DNA from: Candidatus Poribacteria bacterium
Lineage (GTDB): Bacteria; Poribacteria; WGA-4E; WGA-3G
DNA: 32,331 bases
Reading direction: 5' to 3'
Assembly (NCBI GenBank): GCA_026710795.1
Contig: JAPOQK010000083.1
Coordinates: 1 to 32,331 of the forward strand
How positions within the stretch are numbered: the first letter of the stretch is position 1; every line of letters starts with the position of its first letter. Under the pieces are notes generated by a model. It did not search any database. It had not been told where the DNA came from and was given only the letters and a program-made list of their open reading frames with translations. This document shows positions 1 through 8,610 of this stretch, piece by piece. A program made the translations under genes and the position numbers.

Positions 1-1825
1 ATTTACCACTACCGACAGTCCGTGGACGTTGGAGACTTAAGATGAAATATGCTGTGCTGTCAATACCGTGATGGTCACGCGTTATTGCTTCGTCGTCTTT
101 GTCTGTGCCGTCCGTGTTTTCTAAGTATTCACACGTTAGGAATTCATCGGTGACTTCAATGGGACGGTATGCCTCTTTCAACTCTTGATCCGGGGGATGT
201 ACAAGTCTGTTACGAAAGAAGAAGATTGAGGGTTTACCTGTTTCGTCAACTTTTAGTCTCTCTTTGACTACATCTATCTGTTTGGCACGAGACTTTTTTG
301 GTTGTTCTACGCGGTAACCTGCATTTTTTAGTTGTTCTACCGCATCTTGATCCGCACTATCTACTGCAGCATAGGCGACATGTCTATCCTCATCTTGATT
401 ATCCTCTATCATCTTGATAAATTCGGGTTGTGTGAGTTTGGTTTTGTATATCTCTTTGTAGGCGTAGATTCGTTCGTCTTTAGTGAGAGTCCACCAGATA
501 CAACTTGACGGGTTGCGGTATCCCCAGTCAATACTGAGATAACGGGGCCATTCTTTGGGAATGTCAAAGTTGTCAACGATGTGGATATCGGGTTGAAATT
601 CCTCAAATACTAATCCTTCGCCTGATACCCACAGACCTTCGTAACCTCGTTTATACCGTAGTCCTTCCAAGTCTTGTAGTCTATCTACTCGTCGCTTACC
701 TTCTTCGGTTATTTCACCTGTCTGTTGATTGTAGATTTCAGGATTATCTCGGAAAGTCATCTCAAAGAACTGTAGTTTTCCTGCTTGGGTTTGCCGTCGA
801 ATCCAGTGATTTGGTGTGCTTGGATTGCAATCACCGAGTAGGAATGCAATGGGTGCTGTGCCTGCACGTTCTGAAACTCTTGCTCTGAGATGATCCCATG
901 AGTCAAATTCTACTAATTCTGCTTGGTTGACGAATGCGCCATCGTAGAAGTCGGATAGCATGTTCTCAATCTTATCTAAGCCGTTGATGTAAATTCTTGA
1001 ACCGTTCCAGTATTCGAAGAATTCGGGTAACTCTCCACCGTATTTTATGATGGGTGTGGGATTTTGGGATTTGTAGGTTGAGGGTTTAAAGCCGAGATAT
1101 TTTTCGTAGGTTGGTATGATATTTCGGTAGACTCTGTTGAGATAGCGGTGTATGAATGTTAGTCTTGCACCGGGATACTGTCGTGCTAACATGTCCATGT
1201 ATGCGACGCAGCTATAGGTTTTACCTGCATCGTAAGTGCCGCTTGCTATTTTGATGGGTTCGTGGGATTTGAAGAGGTCACGCATCTGTCCATAAGGTTG
1301 GAATCCGTTTGGATTGTATGTGATAATGGGTGGTCTGGTTTTTGATGAGGTGATGATACCGGGTGCTGGTTTGGTTTGCACCTTCTTTTCCTTTTTGTCA
1401 GTGTTATCATCAGTTTCCACACCTTCTACATTTTCCTCTTTTTTGGGTGGTGGGAGTGCCTCTTGGTATTCTTTGGTTACTGAATTCAGATGGTTGAGTT
1501 CCTGCGGTTTTTGGTCTTCTGGTTGGTCGGTTTGTTCTGATTGTTGCTTCTTTGAATTCTTGTCTGCCATGCGGACACTGGAGTCGTATCCTTGGGTTTC
1601 AATGTTGTAACGCCTCATGAACGTATTACATTGGTTAATGATTTTCATGGTGTTGGTTATGCATGGGGTCAGATTGTTGGCTTCCTTAGCAGGTATAACA
1701 CCTTCCTTTACATGGTTCCATATCTCATTTTGTGCGTTCAACAGATGGGTGAGTAAGTTACCCATTTGTTCTAACATTGGCTCAAATTTGGGATTAATCT
1801 GGTTTTGGGTTGTTTCGGTTGTCAT
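1..1825 (-). CDS. Phage-type terminase large subunit (partial, C-terminus beyond left edge)
   Basis: One frame stays open from an ATG at 1825 (AGGAG about 10 nt upstream) to the window edge, about 608 codons. Residues 1 to about 190 are a hydrophilic extension rich in Q, E, K and P. A Walker A-like motif SGTYDAGKT lies near residues 195-203, followed by an ATPase domain with an aromatic-rich middle. A RuvC/RNase H-like nuclease domain follows, with SIDWGYRNPSS (Asp about 433), AAVDSADQDA (Asp about 489) and HHGIDSTAY (Asp about 589) as the probable metal-binding acidic residues. This order (translocation ATPase then nuclease) is that of terminases that cut and package phage DNA into a prohead, closest in feel to the Terminase_3/PBSX type. 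No other phage gene is visible in the window. The family call is by motif; the long N-terminal extension is unusual, and an internal ATG at 1570 is a weaker alternative start. Confidence 0.8.
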   Translation of the reverse strand, partial: MTTETTQNQINPKFEPMLEQMGNLLTHLLNAQNEIWNHVKEGVIPAKEANNLTPCITNTMKIINQCNTFMRRYNIETQGYDSSVRMADKNSKKQQSEQTDQPEDQKPQELNHLNSVTKEYQEALPPPKKEENVEGVETDDNTDKKEKKVQTKPAPGIITSSKTRPPIITYNPNGFQPYGQMRDLFKSHEPIKIASGTYDAGKTYSCVAYMDMLARQYPGARLTFIHRYLNRVYRNIIPTYEKYLGFKPSTYKSQNPTPIIKYGGELPEFFEYWNGSRIYINGLDKIENMLSDFYDGAFVNQAELVEFDSWDHLRARVSERAGTAPIAFLLGDCNPSTPNHWIRRQTQAGKLQFFEMTFRDNPEIYNQQTGEITEEGKRRVDRLQDLEGLRYKRGYEGLWVSGEGLVFEEFQPDIHIVDNFDIPKEWPRYLSIDWGYRNPSSCIWWTLTKDERIYAYKEIYKTKLTQPEFIKMIEDNQDEDRHVAYAAVDSADQDAVEQLKNAGYRVEQPKKSRAKQIDVVKERLKVDETGKPSIFFFRNRLVHPPDQELKEAYRPIEVTDEFLTCEYLENTDGTDKDDEAITRDHHGIDSTAYFILSLQRPRTVGSGK

Positions 1826-1870
1826 GATTATGCTCCTGTTGTTCTTTCAGAATATATATGCTTTGCAGTC

Positions 1871-1950
1871 CGTAGGTCGCTCCTACAGAATATAAAAAGT
1901 GCAATGAAATCATACATGTCGGAGGTCGCTATGCTCGCTCCGACCTACGA
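1871..1950. repeat. Palindromic intergenic repeat, copy A
   Basis: Contains a short palindrome GTAGG..CCTAC (1872-1886) and a hairpin with GTCGGAG at 1918-1924 pairing with CTCCGAC at 1938-1944. The same unit, including the flank AATCATACRTGTCGGAGGTC, recurs at 5641-5680. It looks like a member of a dispersed REP-like family seen five or more times in this window. Confidence 0.7.
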
Positions 1951-2054
1951 GGTTATGATGTTATAGTTTAACGGATGGTGGTATGGGAAGTGAAATTAAT
2001 CAAGGGAGTGGAACAATAGATATCCAATAGGTTTTATGGGGTTTTCGGAATTGT

Positions 2055-2194
2055 CTGAACCAGGATTTACAAGATTATAGGATTTACAGGATGATAAGTT
2101 TGGTATTTTGAAGTTCCTTTTCAAGAGGAAACCCTGTATCTGTTGATATGGGATAAATAGTCGCAAACACGAAATCTTGAAAATCCTGGTTCAG
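2055..2194. mobile_element. MITE-like element with CTGAACCAGGATTT terminal inverted repeats
   Basis: Starts with CTGAACCAGGATTTACAAGA and ends with the inverted counterpart at 2171-2194. The outer 14 bases match perfectly and the next ten partly. The 140 bp interior has no plausible gene. A second copy of the left end (about 45 bp, nearly identical) lies at 9627-9675. The right end abuts the point where homology to the 32 kb small gene begins, so it may have inserted into that sequence. Confidence 0.55.
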
Positions 2195-2332
2195 AAAAAA
2201 GGAGCAAAAAAAAAGCGAAATTCGCGTCACATTCCTTATCCTGACTGGATGCAAAACGTCACAGTGACGTGCAAAAAGTCACAATTTTTAGCACATACGG
2301 ATAAACAATGTAGTGGTAAATTAATATGTTAG
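2195..2332 (+). pseudogene. 5'-truncated copy of the small coding sequence found inverted at 32014-32280
   Basis: Reading this frame gives a 5'-truncated peptide containing RNSRHIPYPDWMQNVTVTC, ending at TAG 2330-2332. Sixty bases (2213-2272) are identical to the reverse complement of 32101-32160. Beyond that the two copies diverge mainly by conservative amino-acid changes (T/S, K/E, S/N, G/A, L/I), which supports former or present coding in this frame. No start codon is present; upstream sequence is replaced by the MITE-like element. A palindrome ACGTCAC-A-GTGACGT (2256-2270) sits in the conserved core, so nucleotide-level constraint is also possible. Function is unknown. Confidence 0.5.
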
Positions 2333-2403
2333 AAATGGTATAATATTTGTCTGAATCTCGGATTATGCGGAAGGGATTTTGGTGTGTTGATGTGATTAAT
2401 AGG

Positions 2404-3687
2404 TCATAACAACGGTACAGTTATTTTACCAAGCACGCGCGGGAGCCATAAACTTAGGTCCGGGATATAGGTTACAAGTATCAGTGCAATCAGTAACAAA
2501 GCGATAAACAGCAGTACAGACCTGTAAAGTAGCACCACAGATTTATCAAACTTTATACTTGATATAAACAGGTTCATACCTACAGGTGGTGTAAGATAAC
2601 CGATTTCAAGATTGGTTAGTACGATAATCCCAAGATGCGTTTTGTCAATCCCAAGTTGGTCAGCAATCGGCAGGAGTAAAGGAACAACAATGACGATAGC
2701 GGAAAATATGTCCATCATACATCCAACGATCAGGAGAAAAATATTGAGACCGATAAGTGTTATGATTTTGTTTTCTGTTATGGATTGAATCCAATCAAGG
2801 ACAATAATAGGAACTTCAAGATTATTGAGATACCCCGTTAATCCTAAAGCAATGCCAAGGATGATAAGTATTGCTCCTACAAGGAGCATGCTCTCTTTGA
2901 CAAGACGCGGTAGTGTTTTTATGGAAATGGAACGGTGGATGCATATTTCTACAATACAGACATAAATTACTGTCAGTGCTGCGACTTCATCCAGACTAAT
3001 ACCTTTGAAGATCCCGCCTAATACGAGAACCGGCAACAACAGTTCCCATTTTGCTTCCCAAAATGTGCGTGCAAAATCAGGCAAACTAAACGGTGTCGTT
3101 TCTGCATGTTTGAAGAGACTCCAACCACTGCAGTAGGAACCAAGAATAACAAGAATGAGTATCCCCGGAATAATCCCAGCAAAGAACATCGCGGCTATTG
3201 GCACATTCGCAACAATAGCATAGAGTATTAGTGGAATGCTTGGAGGGAAAAGAAGTCCAATACTGCCAGATGCTGTTATCAGACCGAGTGAAAAATTCTC
3301 ATTATAGGTTTGCCGTAGAATAGGATAGACCAAACCACCGAGTGCGATTATGGTTACACCGGATGCACCGGTAAAGGTGGTAAAGAAAGCACATGTAGTG
3401 AGGACAACGACAGCAATTCCACCCGGTAACCAGCCAACACTTGCCCGCGCAAACGCAACTAACCGTTGGGGTGCATTACCTTCTGCAATAATATATCCCG
3501 CAAGAGTAAAGAGCGGGATAATCGGTATTGTGGTATTTTTAATAATACTATTAAAGTCTATTAGGATTGATGTAAGTGGTAGACCTGCAGTGGCATATCC
3601 GATAATTGATGCTCCACCGAGTAAGATAAAGAGTGAACCACCTAAAAGGGCAAAACCTACTAAGACAATGCCGATTAATAATCCCAT
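2404..3687 (-). CDS. dctM: TRAP transporter large permease (DctM type)
   Basis: A 427-residue inner-membrane protein made almost entirely of hydrophobic helices, with the family landmarks FTGASGVTIIALGG, GLLFPPSIPLILYA and, near the C-terminus, IGYLTPPVGMNLF. The length is normal for DctM, the ion-coupled membrane channel of tripartite ATP-independent periplasmic transporters that import organic acids, sugar acids and related solutes. Its ATG overlaps the dctQ stop by one base (TAATG), and GAAGGAG lies upstream, indicating translational coupling. No periplasmic binding protein (DctP) is encoded in the window, so the substrate cannot be read directly; the two LarA-like genes just upstream suggest a 2-hydroxy acid or sugar acid. 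Confidence 0.93.
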   Translation of the reverse strand: MGLLIGIVLVGFALLGGSLFILLGGASIIGYATAGLPLTSILIDFNSIIKNTTIPIIPLFTLAGYIIAEGNAPQRLVAFARASVGWLPGGIAVVVLTTCAFFTTFTGASGVTIIALGGLVYPILRQTYNENFSLGLITASGSIGLLFPPSIPLILYAIVANVPIAAMFFAGIIPGILILVILGSYCSGWSLFKHAETTPFSLPDFARTFWEAKWELLLPVLVLGGIFKGISLDEVAALTVIYVCIVEICIHRSISIKTLPRLVKESMLLVGAILIILGIALGLTGYLNNLEVPIIVLDWIQSITENKIITLIGLNIFLLIVGCMMDIFSAIVIVVPLLLPIADQLGIDKTHLGIIVLTNLEIGYLTPPVGMNLFISSIKFDKSVVLLYRSVLLFIALLLIALILVTYIPDLSLWLPRVLGKITVPLL

Positions 3688-4214
3688 TAGTTTGCTTCTC
3701 CTTCGGCTTCCTCATCCGTATCTTCACTTCCTGTTAAATTGATACATATCTGAAGTATCAAGTGAATTCCAATGAGAACAAACCCAAACGGAATAATGGT
3801 CTTTGCCCACCATAACGGTATATTGCCTATCAGTGTAACAGTACTCTGTTGTTCTTCAATCAGAAATACAAAGCCGAAATAGGCTAAAATACTTACGACT
3901 GACAGACTCAATACATCAATAATATAGATACTGTAACGTGTGACGTTGGTTGGTAAAATTCTGGTGAGTACATCAATACTAATATGTCGTCTTTCGGAAG
4001 ACGCGAGTGCTGCACCAAGAAAACACAGCCAGAGGGTCAAGTTCTGAAGCATCCTGTGTTTCCACATAAAACTCGTTTTAAAGACATATCGTAAAACAAT
4101 TTCAAGCACCGCAAGTCCAATCATCATAGCAACAATCAGACATAATAAACCCGTTTCAGTTTTGCCGAGAAAAGTATTGATGCGCTGTAAACTGTTTCTG
4201 ATAGAAGATGCCAT
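3687..4214 (-). CDS. dctQ: TRAP transporter small permease (DctQ type)
   Basis: A 175-residue protein with four predicted membrane helices (about 20-45, 58-75, 95-120, 135-160). The motif RRHISIDVL after helix 2 is typical of DctQ, the small membrane partner of DctM. It ends in an acidic cytoplasmic-looking tail (SEDTDEEAEGE). It sits 11 nt after the LarA-like gene at 4226 and overlaps dctM, so the three are probably cotranscribed. No strong Shine-Dalgarno is visible ahead of ATG 4214, consistent with translation coupled to the gene before it. Confidence 0.9.
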   Translation of the reverse strand: MASSIRNSLQRINTFLGKTETGLLCLIVAMMIGLAVLEIVLRYVFKTSFMWKHRMLQNLTLWLCFLGAALASSERRHISIDVLTRILPTNVTRYSIYIIDVLSLSVVSILAYFGFVFLIEEQQSTVTLIGNIPLWWAKTIIPFGFVLIGIHLILQICINLTGSEDTDEEAEGEAN

Positions 4215-4225
4215 AGGATGCTCTG

Positions 4226-5485
4226 CTACTCTTCCTGTGCCAATACCTGAATACCCGCGGAAGGGAAGACTGCAACTTTTGCATTTGCAGGTAGTTTCTC
4301 GGTAAATAGTTGAATCAGCTGTTCAAGATCTCGGAAGAGAATACCGTTGGAATGCTTTTTGTAAAAGTCATCTACTAAAAAATGTTCTGACCAAACGTGT
4401 ATCTGATCGAGATTTCCGAGTTTAGGTTCTGGTAGTTCTGGCGGGATTCTTTCTGCTCTCTGTTCAAGAAAACGAGAGTAATCTATTTGATCGAATAACC
4501 CATGATAGCAGATACCATCACACGCGGGGTTAAGCACCATCTTATACGCTTTTTCGAAGTGACTTGATGCCCACAACGCTTTTCCAGTTTGAATAGGATC
4601 ACTATCAAGCGGATAACAATTTAGGACGACCAGATCCGTCTCCTTACGGGACTGCGACGGTATCTCTGTTCCATAAGTTTCCAATGCAAAATGTGCCCCG
4701 GTGCGATGTGCCTGAACATAGTCTCCAACAAACAGACCACAAATCTCTCGTCGGGTATTAAGAACGGTATTAGCGATAACATCAAGACCGATGACAGCAG
4801 CGACCTCCTCCGCAAAATCGCGATGGTCAGGAGTACTCCCCTTCTTTTCAATGACAGCATGTCCACGACTCGGTGAAAAGGTGTGGAAATAGAACATTGT
4901 GGCAAACCCAGAAATTCCGGGAACAATCAACTTCGCGCCACCTCCAAACCCAACCGCACCGTGCGGATAGATACCTCCCAAACATACTTTGAAATCCGCA
5001 TCAGCAACAACCTTATTGATATAAATCGGCATTCCATTGTCAAGGCTTCCATAACCACGTAGGTCACCACTCATAAAGTCGTGGCTTGTGACCTCATATT
5101 CGGTAGCGATGTCATCACCAACTTTTTTCGCAATTTCTTCCTCTGTGACAGGTCGGTGTGATCCTCCGCCAACAACAAAACGGATTTCTGACTTTGGTAC
5201 ACCTGCTTCGGTGAGTTCACGCAGCAGAAACGGAATGACTTTGGCTGCAGGGGTGGGTCGGCTTAGGTCATCAACGACAATGGCAGCACTCTTTTTTCCT
5301 TTTGCGAGTTCCGCAATACGGGGAGTACCAATCGGTTCAGCAATGGCACGTTCAATTTGTTTGTCAGAGAGGGCAGGTGCATCTTTCGGTCCAAGAATTT
5401 CCACTTCCCAACCTTTCGGAAAATTCAGTGTGAGGGGTTCATCTCCATACCAAGCACGTGAATGGACTGTTGCAGTGTTGTTCAT
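4226..5485 (-). CDS. LarA-family nickel-dependent racemase/epimerase homologue, copy 1
   Basis: A 419-residue member of the lactate racemase (DUF2088, LarA) family. The key residues of Lactiplantibacillus LarA have counterparts at nearly the same numbers: His110 (GSHRP, cf. H108), His175 (IYPHG, cf. H174), Lys185 in GGGAKLIVPG (cf. K184, which holds the nickel-pincer nucleotide) and His201 (cf. H200, a nickel ligand). These residues imply racemisation or epimerisation of a 2-hydroxy acid. Characterised homologues act on lactate, malate, phenyllactate and gluconate, so the substrate is open. The cofactor-maturation genes larB, larC and larE are not in the window. It lies 11 nt before dctQ. About three quarters of the first 200 residues match copy 2 without a gap by hand count. 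Confidence 0.85.
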   Translation of the reverse strand: MNNTATVHSRAWYGDEPLTLNFPKGWEVEILGPKDAPALSDKQIERAIAEPIGTPRIAELAKGKKSAAIVVDDLSRPTPAAKVIPFLLRELTEAGVPKSEIRFVVGGGSHRPVTEEEIAKKVGDDIATEYEVTSHDFMSGDLRGYGSLDNGMPIYINKVVADADFKVCLGGIYPHGAVGFGGGAKLIVPGISGFATMFYFHTFSPSRGHAVIEKKGSTPDHRDFAEEVAAVIGLDVIANTVLNTRREICGLFVGDYVQAHRTGAHFALETYGTEIPSQSRKETDLVVLNCYPLDSDPIQTGKALWASSHFEKAYKMVLNPACDGICYHGLFDQIDYSRFLEQRAERIPPELPEPKLGNLDQIHVWSEHFLVDDFYKKHSNGILFRDLEQLIQLFTEKLPANAKVAVFPSAGIQVLAQEE

Positions 5486-5590
5486 AATTTCTTTTCCTTT
5501 TACAGAACGTCTCAGTTATCACCTTAATGCTGTTTAAGCAGATGTTAATACTTGAAAATCTGTTAACGTCAATTTAGTGTTGGAGTCTCT

Positions 5591-5680
5591 TGTAGGTCGG
5601 AGCGAGCAAAGCAACCTCCGACATCGGAACCTCAATGCAATCATACGTGTCGGAGGTCGCAAGCTCGCTCCGACCTACGT
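5591..5680. repeat. Pair of oppositely oriented palindromic repeats, copies B and C
   Basis: Copy B (5591-5623) has GTCGGAG 5596-5602 facing CTCCGAC 5616-5622. Copy C (5648-5680) has GTCGGAG 5649-5655 facing CTCCGAC 5668-5674. The two copies are mirror-oriented, so the whole 90 bp can also fold as one long hairpin. It occupies the only sizeable gap in the kdsB-to-dctM gene run and could act as an attenuator, mRNA stabiliser or processing site between the two LarA paralogues. Confidence 0.7.
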
Positions 5681-5716
5681 ATATTTTTCAGACGCGCTGA
5701 AGGTATAGAATTGTCC

Positions 5717-6985
5717 TTAAGTTGACACCTGTGGTGTTAAAACTTGAATGCCTGCCACGGGTAAAATTGCCACTTTAGCATGGGCAGGAAGTTTCTCTGT
5801 CATTAGTTTAATCAGTTGTTGTAAGTCACGGAAAAGCAAAGATGAAGGATATTCTTTGTAAAAGTCATCTCTATCAAAATGTTCAGACCAAACATGAAGT
5901 TGAGATTGTCTCCCAAGTTTTGGTTCAGGTGTTGGTATTGAAGGTAACCTATCTACTTTCTGCTGCATATAGCGTTTGTAATCAAGTCGGTCAAAAAGTC
6001 CGTGAAAACAGGAGCCGTCAGTTGCCGGGTAAAGTGCAATCGTATACGCGTTTTCAAAATAGGAAAATGCGGCAAGTGCCTTATCAAGTTGAATTGCATC
6101 GGCATCAAGTGGATAGCAGTTAATCACGACCAAATCACTCTCGGTACGAGTTGTCTCCGATATTTCCGTTCTGTAAGTCTCATTTGCAAAATGTGCACCT
6201 TTACGGTGTGCCTTTATAAAGTCACCCACGAACAATCCAGCAATTTCACGACGGCTATTTAGTACGACATTTACGATAGCATCAAGTCCAAGCAACCCCG
6301 CTGCCAACTCAATAGTATCGCGTCGATCAGGTTCATCACTCTGTCCTTCAATCACAGCAGGACCACGACCTTGAGGAAAGGTATGGAAATAATACATCGT
6401 GGAGAAACCTGCCGTACCGGGAACAATAAGCTTCGCACCACCGCTGAAACCTACGGAACTATGTGGATAAATACCACCAAGGCATATTTTGAAATCTGAA
6501 TCTGCTACAACTCGATTGATATACACAGGTGTGCCGTTCTCAAGTTTTCCTAATGCGCGAAGATCCGCGCTTAGGAAGTTATGATTAGTTACTTCATATT
6601 CTGCTGCTATGTCTGCTCCAACCTTCTTTGCCATCTCTTCCTTGGTAATGGGACGGTGTGCCCCAACACCAACAACAAATCGTATCTCTGATTTGGGGAC
6701 ACCAGCTGTGGTAAGTTCACGCAATAGATGTGGAATAACTTTATAGGAAGGAGTTGGACGGCTTAGGTCGTCAACAATGATGGCAGCACTCTTTTTTCCT
6801 TTAGCAAGTTCAGCAATACGGGGAGTACCAATCGGTTCTGCGAATGCCAGTTCAATTTGTGAATCGGAAAGTGTAGGTGCATCCTGTTGGTTCAGCATCT
6901 CCACTTCCCAACCAGTAGGAAAATTCAGCGTCAGTTCGTTATCTCCATACCATGCACCGGAGAGAACCGTAGCTTTGCTGTTCAT
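5717..6985 (-). CDS. LarA-family nickel-dependent racemase/epimerase homologue, copy 2
   Basis: A 422-residue paralogue of the gene at 4226-5485 with the same aligned residues: His110, His175, Lys185 in GGAKLIVPG and His201. Nickel-pincer-cofactor enzymes of this family interconvert stereoisomers at the carbinol carbon of 2-hydroxy acids. The start ATG overlaps the pyrG stop by four bases (ATGA), and GAGAGGG precedes it inside pyrG, so it is translationally coupled to pyrG. Differences from copy 1 are more frequent outside the cofactor core, which suggests two related substrates or a duplicated enzyme. Sequence alone does not give the substrate. Confidence 0.85.
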   Translation of the reverse strand: MNSKATVLSGAWYGDNELTLNFPTGWEVEMLNQQDAPTLSDSQIELAFAEPIGTPRIAELAKGKKSAAIIVDDLSRPTPSYKVIPHLLRELTTAGVPKSEIRFVVGVGAHRPITKEEMAKKVGADIAAEYEVTNHNFLSADLRALGKLENGTPVYINRVVADSDFKICLGGIYPHSSVGFSGGAKLIVPGTAGFSTMYYFHTFPQGRGPAVIEGQSDEPDRRDTIELAAGLLGLDAIVNVVLNSRREIAGLFVGDFIKAHRKGAHFANETYRTEISETTRTESDLVVINCYPLDADAIQLDKALAAFSYFENAYTIALYPATDGSCFHGLFDRLDYKRYMQQKVDRLPSIPTPEPKLGRQSQLHVWSEHFDRDDFYKEYPSSLLFRDLQQLIKLMTEKLPAHAKVAILPVAGIQVLTPQVST

Positions 6986-8610
6986 GATCCCTCTCCCGAT
7001 TCAGTTTTTTCTTGTTGATAACGCAGTACTGCTGCGATAAATTCTCGAAATAACGGGTGTGGTGTAAGAGGTTTGGATTGAAATTCAGGATGGAATTGCG
7101 AACCAACCATCCAAGGATGATCAATCACCTCAGCTATTTCAACAAGGCTTCCATCAGGTGATACACCACTAAAAGCAAGTCCTGCTTCAGTTAATTGTGA
7201 ACGGAAATCGTTATTCAACTCATAACGATGTCGGTGTCGTTCTAAAATTATGGGTTGTTGATATGCAGCATAACTCTTGGTATTTTCCTTGAGAACGCAT
7301 GGATAATGTCCAAGTCTCATCGTTGCGCCTTTGTCTGCTATTGCGCGTTGTTCTAACATCAAATCAATGACAGGATACGGGGTTTTTTCATCAACTTCAG
7401 TGCTATTAGCATTTTTTAGGTTCGCCATGTGTCGAGCAAATTCAATTACAAGACACTGCATACCGAGGCACAATCCAAAGTAAGGAATACGATTTTCGCG
7501 GGCGTATTTTGCTGCTAATATCATGCCTTCAATACCGCGATCACCGAATCCACCAGGAACCAAAATGCCATCAATATTCTCAAACGATTTATCAATATTC
7601 GGATAATCTGTCAACGATTCAGCTTCTACCCATTCAATATGAACATCTGCCTCATTGGCTATACCGCCATGTTTTATAGCCTCTTGAACGCTGATATATG
7701 CATCGCTTCCAGTTGTATATTTCCCCACAATTGCAATGTTAGTGGTGTGTTTAGGATTTTTTAGTTTGTCCACCATCGCAATCCACTCTGCATCCATCGT
7801 TGCGCGTCGTTCAAGACCTAATTTTTTTGAAACAAGATGTCCCATGCCTTGTTGTTCAAAATTCAGAGGTATTTCATCAACGCATTTTGTATCCAAACCC
7901 TCCAGGATAAATTCCTCACTGATACCGCAGAGGAGTGAAATTTTCCTACGAACACTATCATTAAGGTGTTGACTTGTACGGCATAATAATAAATCGGGGT
8001 GAATACCAAATTCTTGGAGTTTCCTGATACTGTGTTGGGTAGGTTTACTCTTGCTTTCACCGTTGGGTAAAGTGTAAATGAGTGAAACGTGGAGAAACAA
8101 TGAATCCCCCCGTCCTACCTCCATCGCCATTTGTCTGATAGCTTCAATAAAGGGCAGCATTTCAAAATCACCAACGGTACCACCAATTTCGGTGATGACG
8201 ACATCCACATCTGTATCCTTGCCAATCTGGTAGATACGTCGTTTTATTTCATCTGTAATATGTGGAATGAGTTGAACCGTCTGACCGAGGTAATCCCCGC
8301 GCCGTTCTTTTTGAATCACTTCATTATAAACAGAACCTGTCGTAAAGTTTGACTGTTGATTTAGGTCAACCCCGAAGAAACGTTCATAATTACCAACGTC
8401 TAAATCAGTCTCAGCACCGTCGTGTGTTACAAATACCTCACCGTGTTGAAAAGGGTTCATCACTCCCGCATCAACATTAAGATAAGGATCAATTTTTACC
8501 ACATTCACTTTGAAACCACGGTTGATGAGTAATCTACCCAGAGATGCGGTTGTGATTCCTTTGCCTATTCCTGAGATGACGCCTCCTGTTACAAAGATAT
8601 ATTTTGTCAT
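6982..8610 (-). CDS. pyrG: CTP synthase (glutamine hydrolysing)
   Basis: A 542-residue cytoplasmic enzyme making CTP from UTP, ATP and glutamine. The N-terminal synthetase domain carries the P-loop GGVISGIGKGITTASLG at residues 9-25 and VVITEIGGTVGD. The C-terminal class I glutaminase domain has PGGFGDRGIEG, the nucleophile elbow GLCLGMQ and the closing His-Glu pair in QFHPEF. Length and domain order are normal. Its start overlaps the kdsB stop by four bases, and its stop overlaps the LarA-like start by four. The kdsB-pyrG pairing makes metabolic sense because KdsB consumes CTP. Confidence 0.97.
   Translation of the reverse strand: MTKYIFVTGGVISGIGKGITTASLGRLLINRGFKVNVVKIDPYLNVDAGVMNPFQHGEVFVTHDGAETDLDVGNYERFFGVDLNQQSNFTTGSVYNEVIQKERRGDYLGQTVQLIPHITDEIKRRIYQIGKDTDVDVVITEIGGTVGDFEMLPFIEAIRQMAMEVGRGDSLFLHVSLIYTLPNGESKSKPTQHSIRKLQEFGIHPDLLLCRTSQHLNDSVRRKISLLCGISEEFILEGLDTKCVDEIPLNFEQQGMGHLVSKKLGLERRATMDAEWIAMVDKLKNPKHTTNIAIVGKYTTGSDAYISVQEAIKHGGIANEADVHIEWVEAESLTDYPNIDKSFENIDGILVPGGFGDRGIEGMILAAKYARENRIPYFGLCLGMQCLVIEFARHMANLKNANSTEVDEKTPYPVIDLMLEQRAIADKGATMRLGHYPCVLKENTKSYAAYQQPIILERHRHRYELNNDFRSQLTEAGLAFSGVSPDGSLVEIAEVIDHPWMVGSQFHPEFQSKPLTPHPLFREFIAAVLRYQQEKTESGEGS

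Noticed and set aside
409..606. 65-residue open frame inside the terminase region
   Set aside because: It overlaps the conserved DWG nuclease segment of the terminase in another frame and shows no recognisable protein pattern.
1314..1895. Two plus-strand frames opposite the terminase N-terminus
   Set aside because: Composition is low-complexity Ser/Trp/Phe-rich, as expected for the antisense of a Gln/Lys/Glu-rich coding region.
4226..6985. Naming the two LarA homologues lactate racemase
   Set aside because: The cofactor residues are shared by many homologues with other substrates, and larB/C/E are not present here.
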